Shown here: positions 16,829-25,455 of the stretch, piece by piece
Layout of the letters: each line of letters begins with the position of its first letter
Numbering within the stretch: position 1 is the stretch's first letter
DNA from: Gracilibacillus dipsosauri
GTDB taxonomy: Bacteria; Bacillota; Bacilli; Bacillales; Amphibacillaceae
Assembly: GCF_003176895.1 (NCBI RefSeq)
Contig: NZ_QGTD01000004.1
Coordinates: 372,001-436,000, forward strand
DNA length: 64,000 nucleotides
Direction: 5' to 3'
The notes under the pieces: generated by a model
Database searches by the model: none
The model's input: the letters and a program-made list of their open reading frames with translations, nothing else
What the model was told of the DNA's origin: nothing
Position numbers and translations under genes: made by a program

Positions 16829-18106
16829 TTATCGCATCTTCGTAAAAGATTCTCCGACTTTCTCTTCAAACTCTTCCCAGCTGTTTTGACCGTCTAAATA
16901 TTTCTGGAATTCTGGGAATAAAGCCTCTGAGAAGAAGCCATCTGGGTACTGATTATTTGTCCAGATTCTTGACTTATCATTTAACAAGTACTCATATACT
17001 TCCTTTGACACAGGATCAGATATCGATTCAGGATCATATCCTTCGTGGGAAGGAATATATTTAAAATCTTCTACAATTAGCTCTTTACCTTTTTCAGAGG
17101 TATACATCCAATCTAAAAATTTCTTCGATTCTTCTACAACAGCATCGTCTTTCTTTTTATTAATCCCCCAATACCAGGAAGGGCCTGCAACGATTTTTCC
17201 TTCGTTTTCTGGTCCAACAAATAGAGGAAGAATACCTAATTTCTCTTGGACAAAGCTTTCATCTAAACTGTTTAATGAAGGAACAATCCAGTTACCTTGG
17301 TGAATAATTGCTACCTGATCATTCGCAAATAATTCTTCTACAGAAGTACTGTAATCTAGTGATAAGATTGGTTGATAATTGTATTTGTTAAATAAATCGG
17401 TGTACTCCTTCATTCGGTCACCATACTCAAAGTTTAGCTGATCTGCCTCAAATGCCTCTTTGACGTTATTATTAAATTCTGGTGCGGTAAAATGACTAGA
17501 ATATTGACTTACTACCCAGTCTTCTTTTGCACTAAATCCAAACACAGCTTCTATACCTAGATCCTCTTTTTGTTCATTTATTTTTTCTACCGCTTCTTTA
17601 AACGCTTCATAGCTATCAATCGAAGCAGGATCTACCCCAGCTCGTTCAAAAATGTCTTTATTGTACATCCAGCCATATCCTTCAATATTTAAAGGAATAC
17701 CATAAGGTGTCCCATCCATAGACCCACCGTCTAATGTCCCTTCAATGGCTGTTTTTGCACTTTCCATGTCTGATACATCTAATAGATAATCTTGATATTT
17801 TTCGACATCAGATAACCCACCTAGTAAAAAGATGGCCGGTTCTTCGCCTGATGAGAATTTTGCCTGGAGTGCGGAAGCGGCATCTTGTCCACCACCTACT
17901 GTTGTCACATTAATGTCTACGTTTTCATTTTCCTCTTCATATAATTCCACTAAGTTGTTTAATTGGTCTGTCGTTTCTACCTTGATATTAAACACATCTA
18001 TGACTGTTTTATCTCCTGACCCGGATTTGTCACCGCTTTCATTTAAACCACAAGCAACAAGTAATCCTAATAAAATAATTGAGAGCAAGCTTAATTTAAT
18101 TTTCAT
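16829..18106 (-). CDS. Sugar ABC transporter substrate-binding lipoprotein
   Basis: This is the extracellular binding protein of the CUT1 importer, 425 aa, with a lipoprotein signal peptide (MKIKLSLLSIILLGLLVAC) and lipid-anchored cysteine at residue 19. A Ser/Gly/Asp-rich linker (NESGDKSGSGDKT) leads into an extracellular solute-binding family 1 domain. Several Trp and Tyr residues (NIEGYGWMYNKDIF, GPSWYWGINKKK) fit sugar stacking. It is the first gene of the operon, read from a promoter carrying operators like those expected for the upstream LacI gene. The substrate is inferred from the alpha-xylosidase; an alpha-glucoside is an alternative. Confidence 0.92.
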   Translation of the reverse strand: MKIKLSLLSIILLGLLVACGLNESGDKSGSGDKTVIDVFNIKVETTDQLNNLVELYEEENENVDINVTTVGGGQDAASALQAKFSSGEEPAIFLLGGLSDVEKYQDYLLDVSDMESAKTAIEGTLDGGSMDGTPYGIPLNIEGYGWMYNKDIFERAGVDPASIDSYEAFKEAVEKINEQKEDLGIEAVFGFSAKEDWVVSQYSSHFTAPEFNNNVKEAFEADQLNFEYGDRMKEYTDLFNKYNYQPILSLDYSTSVEELFANDQVAIIHQGNWIVPSLNSLDESFVQEKLGILPLFVGPENEGKIVAGPSWYWGINKKKDDAVVEESKKFLDWMYTSEKGKELIVEDFKYIPSHEGYDPESISDPVSKEVYEYLLNDKSRIWTNNQYPDGFFSEALFPEFQKYLDGQNSWEEFEEKVGESFTKMR

Positions 18107-18161
18107 TCCTTATCCTCCTCGTTTAACTTTTGAATGACATGCCCATTTTCAAATAACAACC

Positions 18162-18276
18162 TGAGGTGCGTACCTCATTTTACTTGAAAAAAATATAAAG
18201 ACTTTATTCTCTAACTATTTTGTATCATAAACCATTTTTTGAGGTACGTCAATCATTTTTTGAGATACGTACCTCA
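18162..18276. promoter_or_regulatory. Three LacI-type operator-like sites
   Basis: Near-palindromes of the form TGAGGTRCGTACCTCA occur at 18162-18177 and 18261-18276, with a degenerate copy at 18240-18255 (TGAGGTACGTCAATCA). The middle copy overlaps the -35 box of the operon promoter; the others flank it. A central CG and 16-bp symmetry are typical of LacI-family operators, and the adjacent gene encodes one. Spacing between the outer sites (about 99 bp) would allow looping. Confidence 0.8.
18224..18252 (-). promoter_or_regulatory. Promoter of the xyloside ABC/alpha-xylosidase operon
   Basis: On the minus strand TTGACG (18247-18252) and TATGAT (18224-18229) are separated by exactly 17 bp, a near-consensus sigma-A promoter. 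It drives the binding-protein gene at 18106 with a leader of about 110 nt. An operator-like site covers its -35 box and another lies downstream. Confidence 0.8.
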
Positions 18277-18294
18277 TTTTTTTGTAAGAAGTAT

Positions 18295-19347
18295 TTATTT
18301 TGCTCTATTCATATAATACTTCGCATTCGCTTTTGTGACGATTTCAGGCTTGACAATATAGGATTCAATCGAGTTATTGTCTTCATCTAGAAAATATTGC
18401 GTCAATTTTTTTAACGTAAAAGCAGATTGTGCTACTGGATCCTGACAAATAGAAGCCGTGATCAAATCTTGCTCGAATGCATGATAAATCGATTCGTTCA
18501 TATCATGACCAATTAAAATCGGTCGGTTATCCCATTTTTCAATATAATGGGTGACTTTATCCAATAGACCTCCAGCAATATAGACGGCATCTGCCTTTTG
18601 TAGGAGTTCACTATGGTCTTTTATGAGCTGCTCGACCATCCCTTCTTTTATATAGGCAATGGTATCGTATTTGATCTCCCTTATTTGGACATCCTTATTT
18701 GTTTTGCAGAAATAATCCTTAAAGCCTTTTTCCTTATTCACCATCTGGAAGGTGTCTTCTTGTTCCCTTATGATAATAATTTCTTGTGATTGTTTTTCAA
18801 ACAGGTGAATTAATTCCCCTGCCAAAAAACCGGCATCATAATAATCACTACCTACATAGGCAATTCTTTTGCTATTTGGAACGTCTGTGTTAATAGTGAA
18901 AACAGCGATATTCTTCTTCATCGCTTGTTCAATAATAGTTTCTAAAGGTTTCGAGTCATGAGCAGCGATGACTATAGCGTCATACTCTCCTATATTAACA
19001 ATCTTTTGGACATATTCTACTTGTTGATTCTCTGGGACAGTATGTACGCGGAGCACTTCTACCCTTAAGCCAAACTCTGAATAAAGGGCTGCCCCTTCTT
19101 TAATTTCATGATCTAGAAGATCCCAGAAATAATTCGGAAATACAGGTAAAATAAAGGCAATATTCGTTACTTTTTGTGTAGCTAAAAACTTCGCTGCTCT
19201 ATTCGGCTTATAGCCCAATTCCTGTGCTTTCGATTTTACTTTTTCTACTGTTTTAATACTTACCCCTTTTCGATTATTGAGCACACGGTCTACCGTAGCA
19301 ATCGATAAACCTAGCTCTTCAGCAATCATTTTTGCTGTTACACGCAC
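18295..19347 (-). CDS. LacI-family transcriptional regulator
   Basis: This repressor has an N-terminal LacI helix-turn-helix (TAKMIAEELGLSIATVDRVL) and hinge (GYKPNRAAKFLATQK), followed by a periplasmic-binding-protein-like sensor. The sensor contains the type I fold landmarks AVFTINTDVPNSKRIAYVGS and DAVYIAGGLLDK. It starts with GTG, chosen because AGGAGG lies seven bases upstream. It precedes the alpha-xylosidase operon in the same direction, with three matching operator-like palindromes between, so it very probably controls that operon in response to the transported sugar or a product. Length 350 aa. Confidence 0.92.
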   Translation of the reverse strand: MRVTAKMIAEELGLSIATVDRVLNNRKGVSIKTVEKVKSKAQELGYKPNRAAKFLATQKVTNIAFILPVFPNYFWDLLDHEIKEGAALYSEFGLRVEVLRVHTVPENQQVEYVQKIVNIGEYDAIVIAAHDSKPLETIIEQAMKKNIAVFTINTDVPNSKRIAYVGSDYYDAGFLAGELIHLFEKQSQEIIIIREQEDTFQMVNKEKGFKDYFCKTNKDVQIREIKYDTIAYIKEGMVEQLIKDHSELLQKADAVYIAGGLLDKVTHYIEKWDNRPILIGHDMNESIYHAFEQDLITASICQDPVAQSAFTLKKLTQYFLDEDNNSIESYIVKPEIVTKANAKYYMNRAK

Positions 19348-19443
19348 GTTGCCACCTCCTTTTTCTTGTTGATGTAACCGTACTCATTATTCAATGTTTC
19401 TTATTCGATTGTCAAGTTTTTCAATTTTTGTCCAACGCTAAAA

Positions 19444-19905
19444 TCATATAGTATAATCTACGCCTTGCCCCTTATCCCAAAACTGCCGATCCTTACGAAT
19501 ATGTACGATTTGTCCAATATGATATGCATTGTGTAAGTTGATATAGGTAAGACTTTCGCAGGATCGTTTTAACCTCTCCTCCTCACTATTCTCGATCTCT
19601 TCTTCCCATTCTGTCATAATCCGAAATATCTTTTTTACAAGCTCATCCCAATCTGATTCCTCACTAAATGTTTCTTTATTATCCGAAACCCTAGTATTGT
19701 CCTTCACTTTCCTCATTCGATTTAATTCTAACTTATTATAGAAATACAGATGGTGAACAATCTCACTAATAGAGTTGGTAAAATTAGTTTTATAGGCAGC
19801 TTGCTCTGAACTTAAACCAGTTATGGCAGTTTTTAACGATACAAACCAACTATCTTGATTATGGCAAGCTCTAAATTGATTTAGTAAATGTTGTTTTAAA
19901 CTCAT
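19444..19905 (-). CDS. DinB-like protein
   Basis: A 153 aa protein of the DinB fold. The predicted metal histidines are in EIVHHLYFYNKLE (about residue 50) and in NLHNAYHIGQIVHIRK near the C-terminus, where the H-x3-H spacing fits. It lies 17 bases downstream of a methyltransferase gene on the same strand, so they may be co-transcribed. No catalytic role can be assigned. It is distinct from the other two DinB-fold proteins of the window. The start has AGGAAAC upstream, a weak site. Confidence 0.75.
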   Translation of the reverse strand: MSLKQHLLNQFRACHNQDSWFVSLKTAITGLSSEQAAYKTNFTNSISEIVHHLYFYNKLELNRMRKVKDNTRVSDNKETFSEESDWDELVKKIFRIMTEWEEEIENSEEERLKRSCESLTYINLHNAYHIGQIVHIRKDRQFWDKGQGVDYTI

Positions 19906-19922
19906 TTTTGTTTCCTCATTTC

Positions 19923-20726
19923 CTAATAAGGTTTCCTGCCAGATGCCAATTGAAAAATCATCATCGCATAGGCTTCTGGATCACGGACTAAATTTTTATG
20001 CGCTTCTTCTATACTCCGAAACTCAGCTTCAGAAAGAATACCATTTTTATAAAGTCTCTCAAATCTTTTCGGGTTAAATTGTTCCTTAAAGCCTTCTAAG
20101 CCAACTAGATCACTATGAACTGTGACAGCATCCATATCAATATCAGAAAAGCCAGCCTTTGCTAGTAATCTTGGCAAACTACGACCGATTTCACGATTAC
20201 CTCCGGCTTGAGCTTGCACATCAATCAGCTTCTGAACAATCGTAGATAGGTTCTCTATATTTGGTTCCACAACGCCAAATACACCATCATCTACATCCAA
20301 GATTACTAGCTTTCCACCCGGTTTCAATACGCGATAAATCTCTCTTGCCGCTCTCTTCGGTTCAGATAAATGAAGGAATAAAAGACGTGCGATCACAAAG
20401 TCATACGAATCATTAGGAAGACCTGTATCATACACAGATGCCTTCATAAAAGTAAGTCTAGGGTTGGGATGAAGAGCTTGCTTGGCTTTGGTGATTAATT
20501 TTTCATCGATATCTAATGCCGTAATGCTGCTATTGGGGAGGTTTTCCAGAAGCTTTTCCGTTACGAAGCCTGGCCCACTACCCACTTCTAACACATTCAT
20601 TCCATCAGTTAAACCATGCCATATTAAATGTTTATACTCCTTTTCCCATCCCATCAAGGCTTGTGCTTTTAATCGGTTAACCTCTGCTTCCCATCCAATA
20701 TTTGCGTTGCTTGCATGGTAAGACAT
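19923..20726 (-). CDS. SAM-dependent class I methyltransferase
   Basis: A 267 aa cytoplasmic methyltransferase. Motif I LEVGSGPGFVTEKLL is at residues 46-60, the acidic ribose-binding ALDIDEKLI follows, and later motifs are FVIARLLFLHLSEP and VLKPGGKLVILDVDD. This is the pattern of the Methyltransf_11/25 families. The acceptor substrate is unknown; the extra C-terminal part (residues 165-267) is helical and might hold it. AAAGGAG lies ten bases before the ATG. A DinB-like gene follows closely; the VanZ gene precedes on the same strand, but no shared function is evident. Confidence 0.88.
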   Translation of the reverse strand: MSYHASNANIGWEAEVNRLKAQALMGWEKEYKHLIWHGLTDGMNVLEVGSGPGFVTEKLLENLPNSSITALDIDEKLITKAKQALHPNPRLTFMKASVYDTGLPNDSYDFVIARLLFLHLSEPKRAAREIYRVLKPGGKLVILDVDDGVFGVVEPNIENLSTIVQKLIDVQAQAGGNREIGRSLPRLLAKAGFSDIDMDAVTVHSDLVGLEGFKEQFNPKRFERLYKNGILSEAEFRSIEEAHKNLVRDPEAYAMMIFQLASGRKPY

Positions 20727-20744
20727 CTTACACTACTCCTTTCA

Positions 20745-21209
20745 TTATGTAAGCCACTTTTGCACAATCTTAATTCTCCAAATAGCGAATCCAATGAGAG
20801 CACCAGACATATTTAAAAAAAAATCATCTATATCAAAGACGCCTCTTCTTGTAACTAGTTGGATAGATTCAATCAGGAGCAAGATCAACATCATAAAAAG
20901 TAATGCTGCACCTAATTTTCTCGCCCTCCCCATAAAAAATGGTAGATAAATACCAATTGGAATAAAAAGAATAATATTCCCAGCAAGATTTTTTATCGGG
21001 ATATCTCGATTCATACTTCCATTCAGCATTACCTGCAAATAGGTCCTAATAGTGTCAAATGGGACAAAATTAGAGGAACTCTTTACATATTCGAAAAAGG
21101 AAAGACCATTTCCCATCGTCCCCCTATAGTCAAAAAATAATAGCATGATCATTACAAATGCATATAGTAAAAAACTGAGACCGATCACTACTTTTATTGC
21201 TGTTTTCAT
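20745..21209 (-). CDS. VanZ-like membrane protein
   Basis: A 154 aa membrane protein of the VanZ family with four hydrophobic segments (about residues 5-26, 76-93, 99-118 and 131-147). The conserved family features include NFVPFDTIRTYL, NLAGNIILFIPIGIYLPF, ESIQLVTRRGVFDIDDFFLN and GALIGF. VanZ itself raises teicoplanin resistance, but most homologues, including this, have no known role and are scattered as single genes. There is no van gene cluster nearby. The start has AAGGAGAT upstream. Confidence 0.85.
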   Translation of the reverse strand: MKTAIKVVIGLSFLLYAFVMIMLLFFDYRGTMGNGLSFFEYVKSSSNFVPFDTIRTYLQVMLNGSMNRDIPIKNLAGNIILFIPIGIYLPFFMGRARKLGAALLFMMLILLLIESIQLVTRRGVFDIDDFFLNMSGALIGFAIWRIKIVQKWLT

Positions 21210-21224
21210 TTTTATCTCCTTGGA

Positions 21225-21782
21225 TTATCTATAGTTGTCATGTGTCGGCTGAAATAGATCTTCCCTTGAATTGCGGACAACGGAAAAGTGTTCGACATTA
21301 TAATGACCATGCAATGTTTCATTATGGTGACGAATAATTTGTTCGGCAGTTAAGGTTTCCGTATCTCTTGTCGAATGGCCATCCGCGACTAAGGTGACAT
21401 CTAAGCCACTAATCGTTGCCGTCCGAACTGCGCTATCGATACAATGTTGTGTTTCACAGCCCATGATGACAATGTGTTTGGTTTCTTGGGATCTTAAATG
21501 CTCCAACAATCCTGTTCCGTGAAAGGAATTAGTAGCTTCTTTATCAAATAATTCCGCATGATCTGGTACCTTTATTTCTTTATGAATCTCGAAGCCATCT
21601 CCTTTTCCTTCCGCCACGTCTAAATCCCTTACAAAAACAATTGGAACATCAGCTTTCCTCGCTTTTTCGATAACTAGGTTGATTGCTTTAATTAGTTGAC
21701 TTTTATGAAATACCCCACTTTCTGTCTCATTCCCATCCATTAATTCCTGCTGTGCGTCGATAATTAGCAGTAATTGATTCAA
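21225..21782 (-). CDS. Isochorismatase-like cysteine hydrolase
   Basis: A 185 aa hydrolase of the isochorismatase-like superfamily (nicotinamidase/YcaC branch). The catalytic triad is visible: D9 in LIIDAQQE, K81 in LFDKEATNSF, and C114 in GCETQHCIDSAVRTA, followed by the family's non-prolyl cis-peptide region. It acts in the cytoplasm on an unknown amide or ester. The start is TTG, supported by AAGGAG eight bases upstream; no better ATG exists nearby. It sits between VanZ and PlsC genes on the same strand with short gaps. Confidence 0.87.
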   Translation of the reverse strand: MNQLLLIIDAQQELMDGNETESGVFHKSQLIKAINLVIEKARKADVPIVFVRDLDVAEGKGDGFEIHKEIKVPDHAELFDKEATNSFHGTGLLEHLRSQETKHIVIMGCETQHCIDSAVRTATISGLDVTLVADGHSTRDTETLTAEQIIRHHNETLHGHYNVEHFSVVRNSREDLFQPTHDNYR

Positions 21783-21808
21783 ATCTTCCTCTCCTTTCTT
21801 ATACCTTA

Positions 21809-22399
21809 CTAATCTAATTCTTTATCTAATGCAAAAAACGCTTCCTGAATATTCTGCAAAACTCTTTCACTGTCTTTTGAGCTATATTCACCTAAATCAA
21901 TTGGTTCTCCAAAATTGACATAAATTTTTTGCCTTTTGAATAGGTTTTTTAATGTGATCGGCCCTTGATAAACGGCTGGAACAATGGGGACTCCTGCTCG
22001 TTTTGCAATCACATACGCCCCTCGTTTCAACCCACTGTTTTCACTAGACCTAGTGCCACCTGGAAAAATCCCCACAACTTTTCCTTCCTTTAATAACCTT
22101 TGGGGAATTTTTAGTGAGCTCGGTCCAGGGCTTGCTCGATCTACTGGAAAAGCATGTAGTGATTGGAAAAGCCAATGAGTAAGCTTCGTACCGAAAAGCT
22201 CCTTTTTCGCCATATAGTGTAGAGGAGTGGGCTTCATTGCGACCCCTAATGCAATCACATCCATCCACGTTCGATGTGTACAAACCACTACATAACTATC
22301 GAGATCCTCAGGTATTCTATCTCTATTAATAACCCGTATCCCTCCCCCCAATATATTAATAAATAATTTCATGATAAATCTGCCTATTGTGTACAACAT
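21809..22399 (-). CDS. plsC: 1-acyl-sn-glycerol-3-phosphate acyltransferase (PlsC family)
   Basis: PlsC adds the second acyl chain to lysophosphatidate to give phosphatidic acid at the inner membrane face. The 196 aa protein carries the catalytic HX4D motif in CTHRTWMD (around residues 41-46), the second block AFPVDR and the substrate-binding block FPGGTRSS. An N-terminal hydrophobic segment fits membrane association. The second ATG (22397-22399) was chosen because AGGAGG lies seven bases upstream; the first ATG overlaps that site. Bacillus genomes may carry several PlsC paralogues and this may not be the main one. Confidence 0.88.
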   Translation of the reverse strand: MLYTIGRFIMKLFINILGGGIRVINRDRIPEDLDSYVVVCTHRTWMDVIALGVAMKPTPLHYMAKKELFGTKLTHWLFQSLHAFPVDRASPGPSSLKIPQRLLKEGKVVGIFPGGTRSSENSGLKRGAYVIAKRAGVPIVPAVYQGPITLKNLFKRQKIYVNFGEPIDLGEYSSKDSERVLQNIQEAFFALDKELD

Positions 22400-22500
22400 T
22401 TCCATTCCTCCTGCTAGAACGAAAGAATACTAGATGCTCTTCATTTTATTTCATCTATAATAACATAATATCCCAGATTTTGAGCCCTTTTGAAGAAAGG

Positions 22501-22531
22501 AAAAAACGACCCATTGTTACCGATGGATCGT
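22501..22531 (-). terminator. Intrinsic terminator of the M23 lipoprotein gene
   Basis: On the minus strand ACGATCCAT pairs with ATGGGTCGT (one G-U pair, 8-base loop), followed directly by six T residues. It lies 20 bases after the stop of the 22551-23510 gene and before the divergently oriented promoter area of plsC. Confidence 0.8.
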
Positions 22532-22550
22532 CTTCTCGTATAACATGCCA

Positions 22551-23510
22551 TCAAAACCCTGTCACTTTTTCTCCACGAACAGGCTCTATCCCATCCTTTA
22601 ACTTGATTCGGATAGAAGTTGCTTCAAGCCAATTTTCTCCGTCCGCTACATGAAAATGAATATGTGGCTCACTAGAATTACCTGAATTGCCAACAGAACC
22701 TAACAAGTCACCTGCTTTAACCTGATCCCCTTCTTTTACCTTTAAGGATCCTTTCTGAATATGGGCGATTACACTATATTCCTGATGCTCATGCTTCAAG
22801 ATGACATGATTCCCAAGTGGTTCTTTTTCATTGGTATCAACGGTTGGGGTGTTGTCCTCTATCTCATTTTCTGCAGATACTACTATTCCATCATAAGGGG
22901 CAAGGACGTCTTCGCCAAAAGCATAGTAGCTTTCATTTTTTGTTGGATCCCCTTCAAAAGTAGAATCATTCTCCACTATCACTAAATCATAGGCATATCT
23001 TTCGCTTTCCACTGCATAATGATAGTTGACAAGCTCATTCGTACCACCCCAGAAGGTAACCCACTCACCGGCCATTGGCATCTGATACGTATTTTTCGTA
23101 TACACCTCATCACTCTCATAGGAATGAATCGGTAATACCTGCAAGCCTTCGATCGTGTAATCCTCGGCAAAATAACTGCGAATCCCCTTGTCTCCTGCAT
23201 CACTTATCCATTGATATTCTGTAAAGGCTTGAACGGGCATGGTAGAAACAGACTCAAAGTTATTGACTCCTTTAGTAAAATCTTTACCGAGCTTTTTGAA
23301 CTCTTTCAATGACACCGATTCTTGAAAGGCCTTACTCGTTTGATGGTAAATCGCTTCAAATTCACCTGCTAGAAACTTTTCGGGTAGGTCTTCCGGTGGA
23401 AAAAATTGGGAAGGTCTATCGTTTTCTCCATTAGAGCCTTTCTTATTGGAGCAGGCAACGATAACTATAACTGCTAATAATGCTAGAGATATTTTTCCTA
23501 AACGTTTCAT
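22551..23510 (-). CDS. M23-family peptidase-like lipoprotein
   Basis: A 319 aa exported lipoprotein (signal peptide with lipobox VIVAC) with two parts. Residues 40-120 form a DUF3887-like helical domain (EFEAIYHQTSKAFQESVSLK). Residues 165-319 form an M23 peptidase fold with APYDGIVVSA, SVIAHIQKGSLKVKEGD and the terminal ligand motif EPHIHFHVAD. The first zinc-ligand position, normally His in HxxxD, reads RYAYD, so arginine stands where histidine is expected. I recall relatives with the same change, and the protein may bind peptidoglycan without cutting it. The start has AAGGGAG upstream and a terminator follows. Confidence 0.82.
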   Translation of the reverse strand: MKRLGKISLALLAVIVIVACSNKKGSNGENDRPSQFFPPEDLPEKFLAGEFEAIYHQTSKAFQESVSLKEFKKLGKDFTKGVNNFESVSTMPVQAFTEYQWISDAGDKGIRSYFAEDYTIEGLQVLPIHSYESDEVYTKNTYQMPMAGEWVTFWGGTNELVNYHYAVESERYAYDLVIVENDSTFEGDPTKNESYYAFGEDVLAPYDGIVVSAENEIEDNTPTVDTNEKEPLGNHVILKHEHQEYSVIAHIQKGSLKVKEGDQVKAGDLLGSVGNSGNSSEPHIHFHVADGENWLEATSIRIKLKDGIEPVRGEKVTGF

Positions 23511-23588
23511 GAGAATGCTCCCTTCTTTTTCTTTATATGGTTTACGTTTTGGAAGGGGGAAGGTTTCATCTCTAACAAATTGCCGTGA

Positions 23589-24059
23589 CTAATATGCTTT
23601 TTCCATTAATTCATTAATTTTATGACTTAGCTTCTGTTTAAGTCCTCCATGCTTTTCTTCTTTGTATTGATATTCGGCATCAAACCATTTATTGCTGGGG
23701 TATTGCCATACGGGATAAGGAATCCTTTCTTTAGGCTCCCAATTATAGCGTGGAAAGATATGGGAGTGTAAATAAGCATCTGTATTACCATAGATCGAAT
23801 AATTGATTCTTCTCGGATTACATACCACAGTAATAGCCTCTCCAATTAAACTCATATCTAGCAAATATTCACTTCTTTTTTGAAAATCTAGCTCCTCTAA
23901 GGAACCGTAGGCTTTCCAAGGTAGAAGCAGACAATAGCCAGGCAGAAATTGTGTGTCACCCATCACTGCAAAACCACTTCTCATTTTGGCGATAACCATT
24001 GGGTTTTCTCCTTTATGTGCTGCTGCTATTCTATCGTTTTTCCATTCTTCACTATTCAT
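23589..24059 (-). CDS. HIT-like domain protein
   Basis: A 156 aa protein related to the histidine-triad superfamily of nucleotide hydrolases and transferases. The core motif is AYLHSHIFPRYNWEP: H98 and H100 occupy the second and third triad positions, while the first is a tyrosine. This variant is known among HIT relatives; whether it is active is unclear. The upstream part QFLPGYCLLLPWKAYGSLEEL matches the HIT substrate strand. GGAGG lies before the ATG. It follows a kinase-like P-loop gene on the same strand and may be co-transcribed with it. Confidence 0.82.
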   Translation of the reverse strand: MNSEEWKNDRIAAAHKGENPMVIAKMRSGFAVMGDTQFLPGYCLLLPWKAYGSLEELDFQKRSEYLLDMSLIGEAITVVCNPRRINYSIYGNTDAYLHSHIFPRYNWEPKERIPYPVWQYPSNKWFDAEYQYKEEKHGGLKQKLSHKINELMEKAY

Positions 24060-24097
24060 GAGAACCTCCTATGTTTGTGAATTTCATCATTTATTTG

Positions 24098-24616
24098 TTA
24101 GTTTATTTCTTCCAAATATTGTTTCATGTCTTTTTTCGTATTCAGGATAATTATTTCTTTTTCAGGAGCAATTCTTTGGAAATCTTGAAATCGTTGATGC
24201 ATTTTTTTCTTACGAGGATAGTACGTGGTGCAGATATACTTGATGAATGGCCAATCCAATTTCTCTGTACAACCATCTCCCATATCTGGTCGGTTTTTTC
24301 CGATGTTCGTTAGCCATCGCTTGACGACTCGATACAGGCAAACGCGTAGAGGAAGTTCTAAATAGATAATCGTGTCAGCATGCTCGGCGCGTATATCAAA
24401 GGTCTTATTATAATTTCCTTCGATAATCCATTGGCTTTTCTTCACTATTTCCTTTTGGGCATTAGCAAATTCTTCATATGGGGCTTCGATCCAATTTGGT
24501 TTCCAATAGTAAGCGTCTAGATGATAGACTTTTAGATTCAGTATATTTCCTAACCTTCGTGCAAAGGTTGACTTCCCTACACCTGGGGAAATTCCAATAA
24601 CCATGATTCGATTCAT
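24098..24616 (-). CDS. P-loop nucleotide kinase-like protein (FlaR/topology modulation family)
   Basis: A 172 aa P-loop protein with Walker A GISPGVGKST at residues 8-17, the FlaR-type block VYHLDAYYWKPNW and the lid-like YRVVKRWLTNIGKNRPDMG. These are hallmarks of the family annotated as DNA topology modulation protein FlaR or adenylate-kinase-like. The real substrate is unknown; the fold suggests a small-molecule or nucleotide kinase. AAGGTG precedes the ATG. The HIT-like gene follows 38 bases later. Confidence 0.85.
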   Translation of the reverse strand: MNRIMVIGISPGVGKSTFARRLGNILNLKVYHLDAYYWKPNWIEAPYEEFANAQKEIVKKSQWIIEGNYNKTFDIRAEHADTIIYLELPLRVCLYRVVKRWLTNIGKNRPDMGDGCTEKLDWPFIKYICTTYYPRKKKMHQRFQDFQRIAPEKEIIILNTKKDMKQYLEEIN

Positions 24617-24829
24617 CTGGACACCTTCTTTTTCTATTATTCTTGTTGATGATCATAAGTATAACAGGTTTGAAATTTGGAGAGTATATTTGTTAGAAAT
24701 ATTATACTTTGAATCTTTATAACTGTTAGTCTAAATATTAGTGCTTATGAAAGCAATCGAAAAGAAATTTCTAGCAATCCTATATGATAAGCTTTAAATG
24801 AAAAGAACGTCAACAGGGAGGATATTATC

Positions 24830-25306
24830 ATGGCAAATGATTCAAGTATTAGGAGAACAGATTCTGCCTCAAAAGTGATTAAAGCATCACCGCAAACGAT
24901 CTTTCAGGCATTCGTGAATCCAGAAGCATTAATTTCATGGCTTCCACCAAAAGGAATGTCAGGGCATATTGATACGTTTAACCCACGCGAAGGTGGAACC
25001 TATCAATTGACCCTTACATATGAAATGGATCCATCGGCACCTGGTAAGACTACGGAAAACACAGATGTAGCCCAAGGGAAGTTTCTGGAACTGGTTCCAA
25101 ATAAGCGAATTGTGCAATCCGTAGAATTTAATTCTGATGACCCTGCATTCTCTGGTGAAATGATTCAGAAATGGCTTTTTGAAGATATTTCTGAAGGCAC
25201 AAAGGTTACTATCATTTGTGAGAACGTACCGGAAGGGATAAGAAAGGAGGATCACGACATAGGTTTAAGATCCACACTGGAGAATCTTGCTATCTTTACC
25301 GAATGA
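24830..25306 (+). CDS. SRPBCC / AHSA1-like domain protein
   Basis: A 158 aa protein with the START-like ligand-binding fold. Diagnostic pieces are the N-terminal strand KVIKASPQTIFQAFVNPEAL, then WLPPKGMSG, IDTFNPREGGTYQL, and the C-terminal helix region LRSTLENLAIFTE. The family includes Hsp90 activator-like domains and many stress-related bacterial proteins of unknown ligand. It is a monocistronic gene with AGGGAGG nine bases before the ATG. Cellular role is not known. Confidence 0.85.
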   Translation: MANDSSIRRTDSASKVIKASPQTIFQAFVNPEALISWLPPKGMSGHIDTFNPREGGTYQLTLTYEMDPSAPGKTTENTDVAQGKFLELVPNKRIVQSVEFNSDDPAFSGEMIQKWLFEDISEGTKVTIICENVPEGIRKEDHDIGLRSTLENLAIFTE

Positions 25307-25455
25307 CAAGCTAGCAGCATTGTTCTACTTTGTCATTTAATAAAATTCTAACCTCGTCCTACATTCATCACTTTGAAAATATAATAAAAATTTTTCTTTA
25401 CTATAAAAGCTAAATTATGTTATTATATTCCTTATATTAGGGAACGGAGGTTTTT

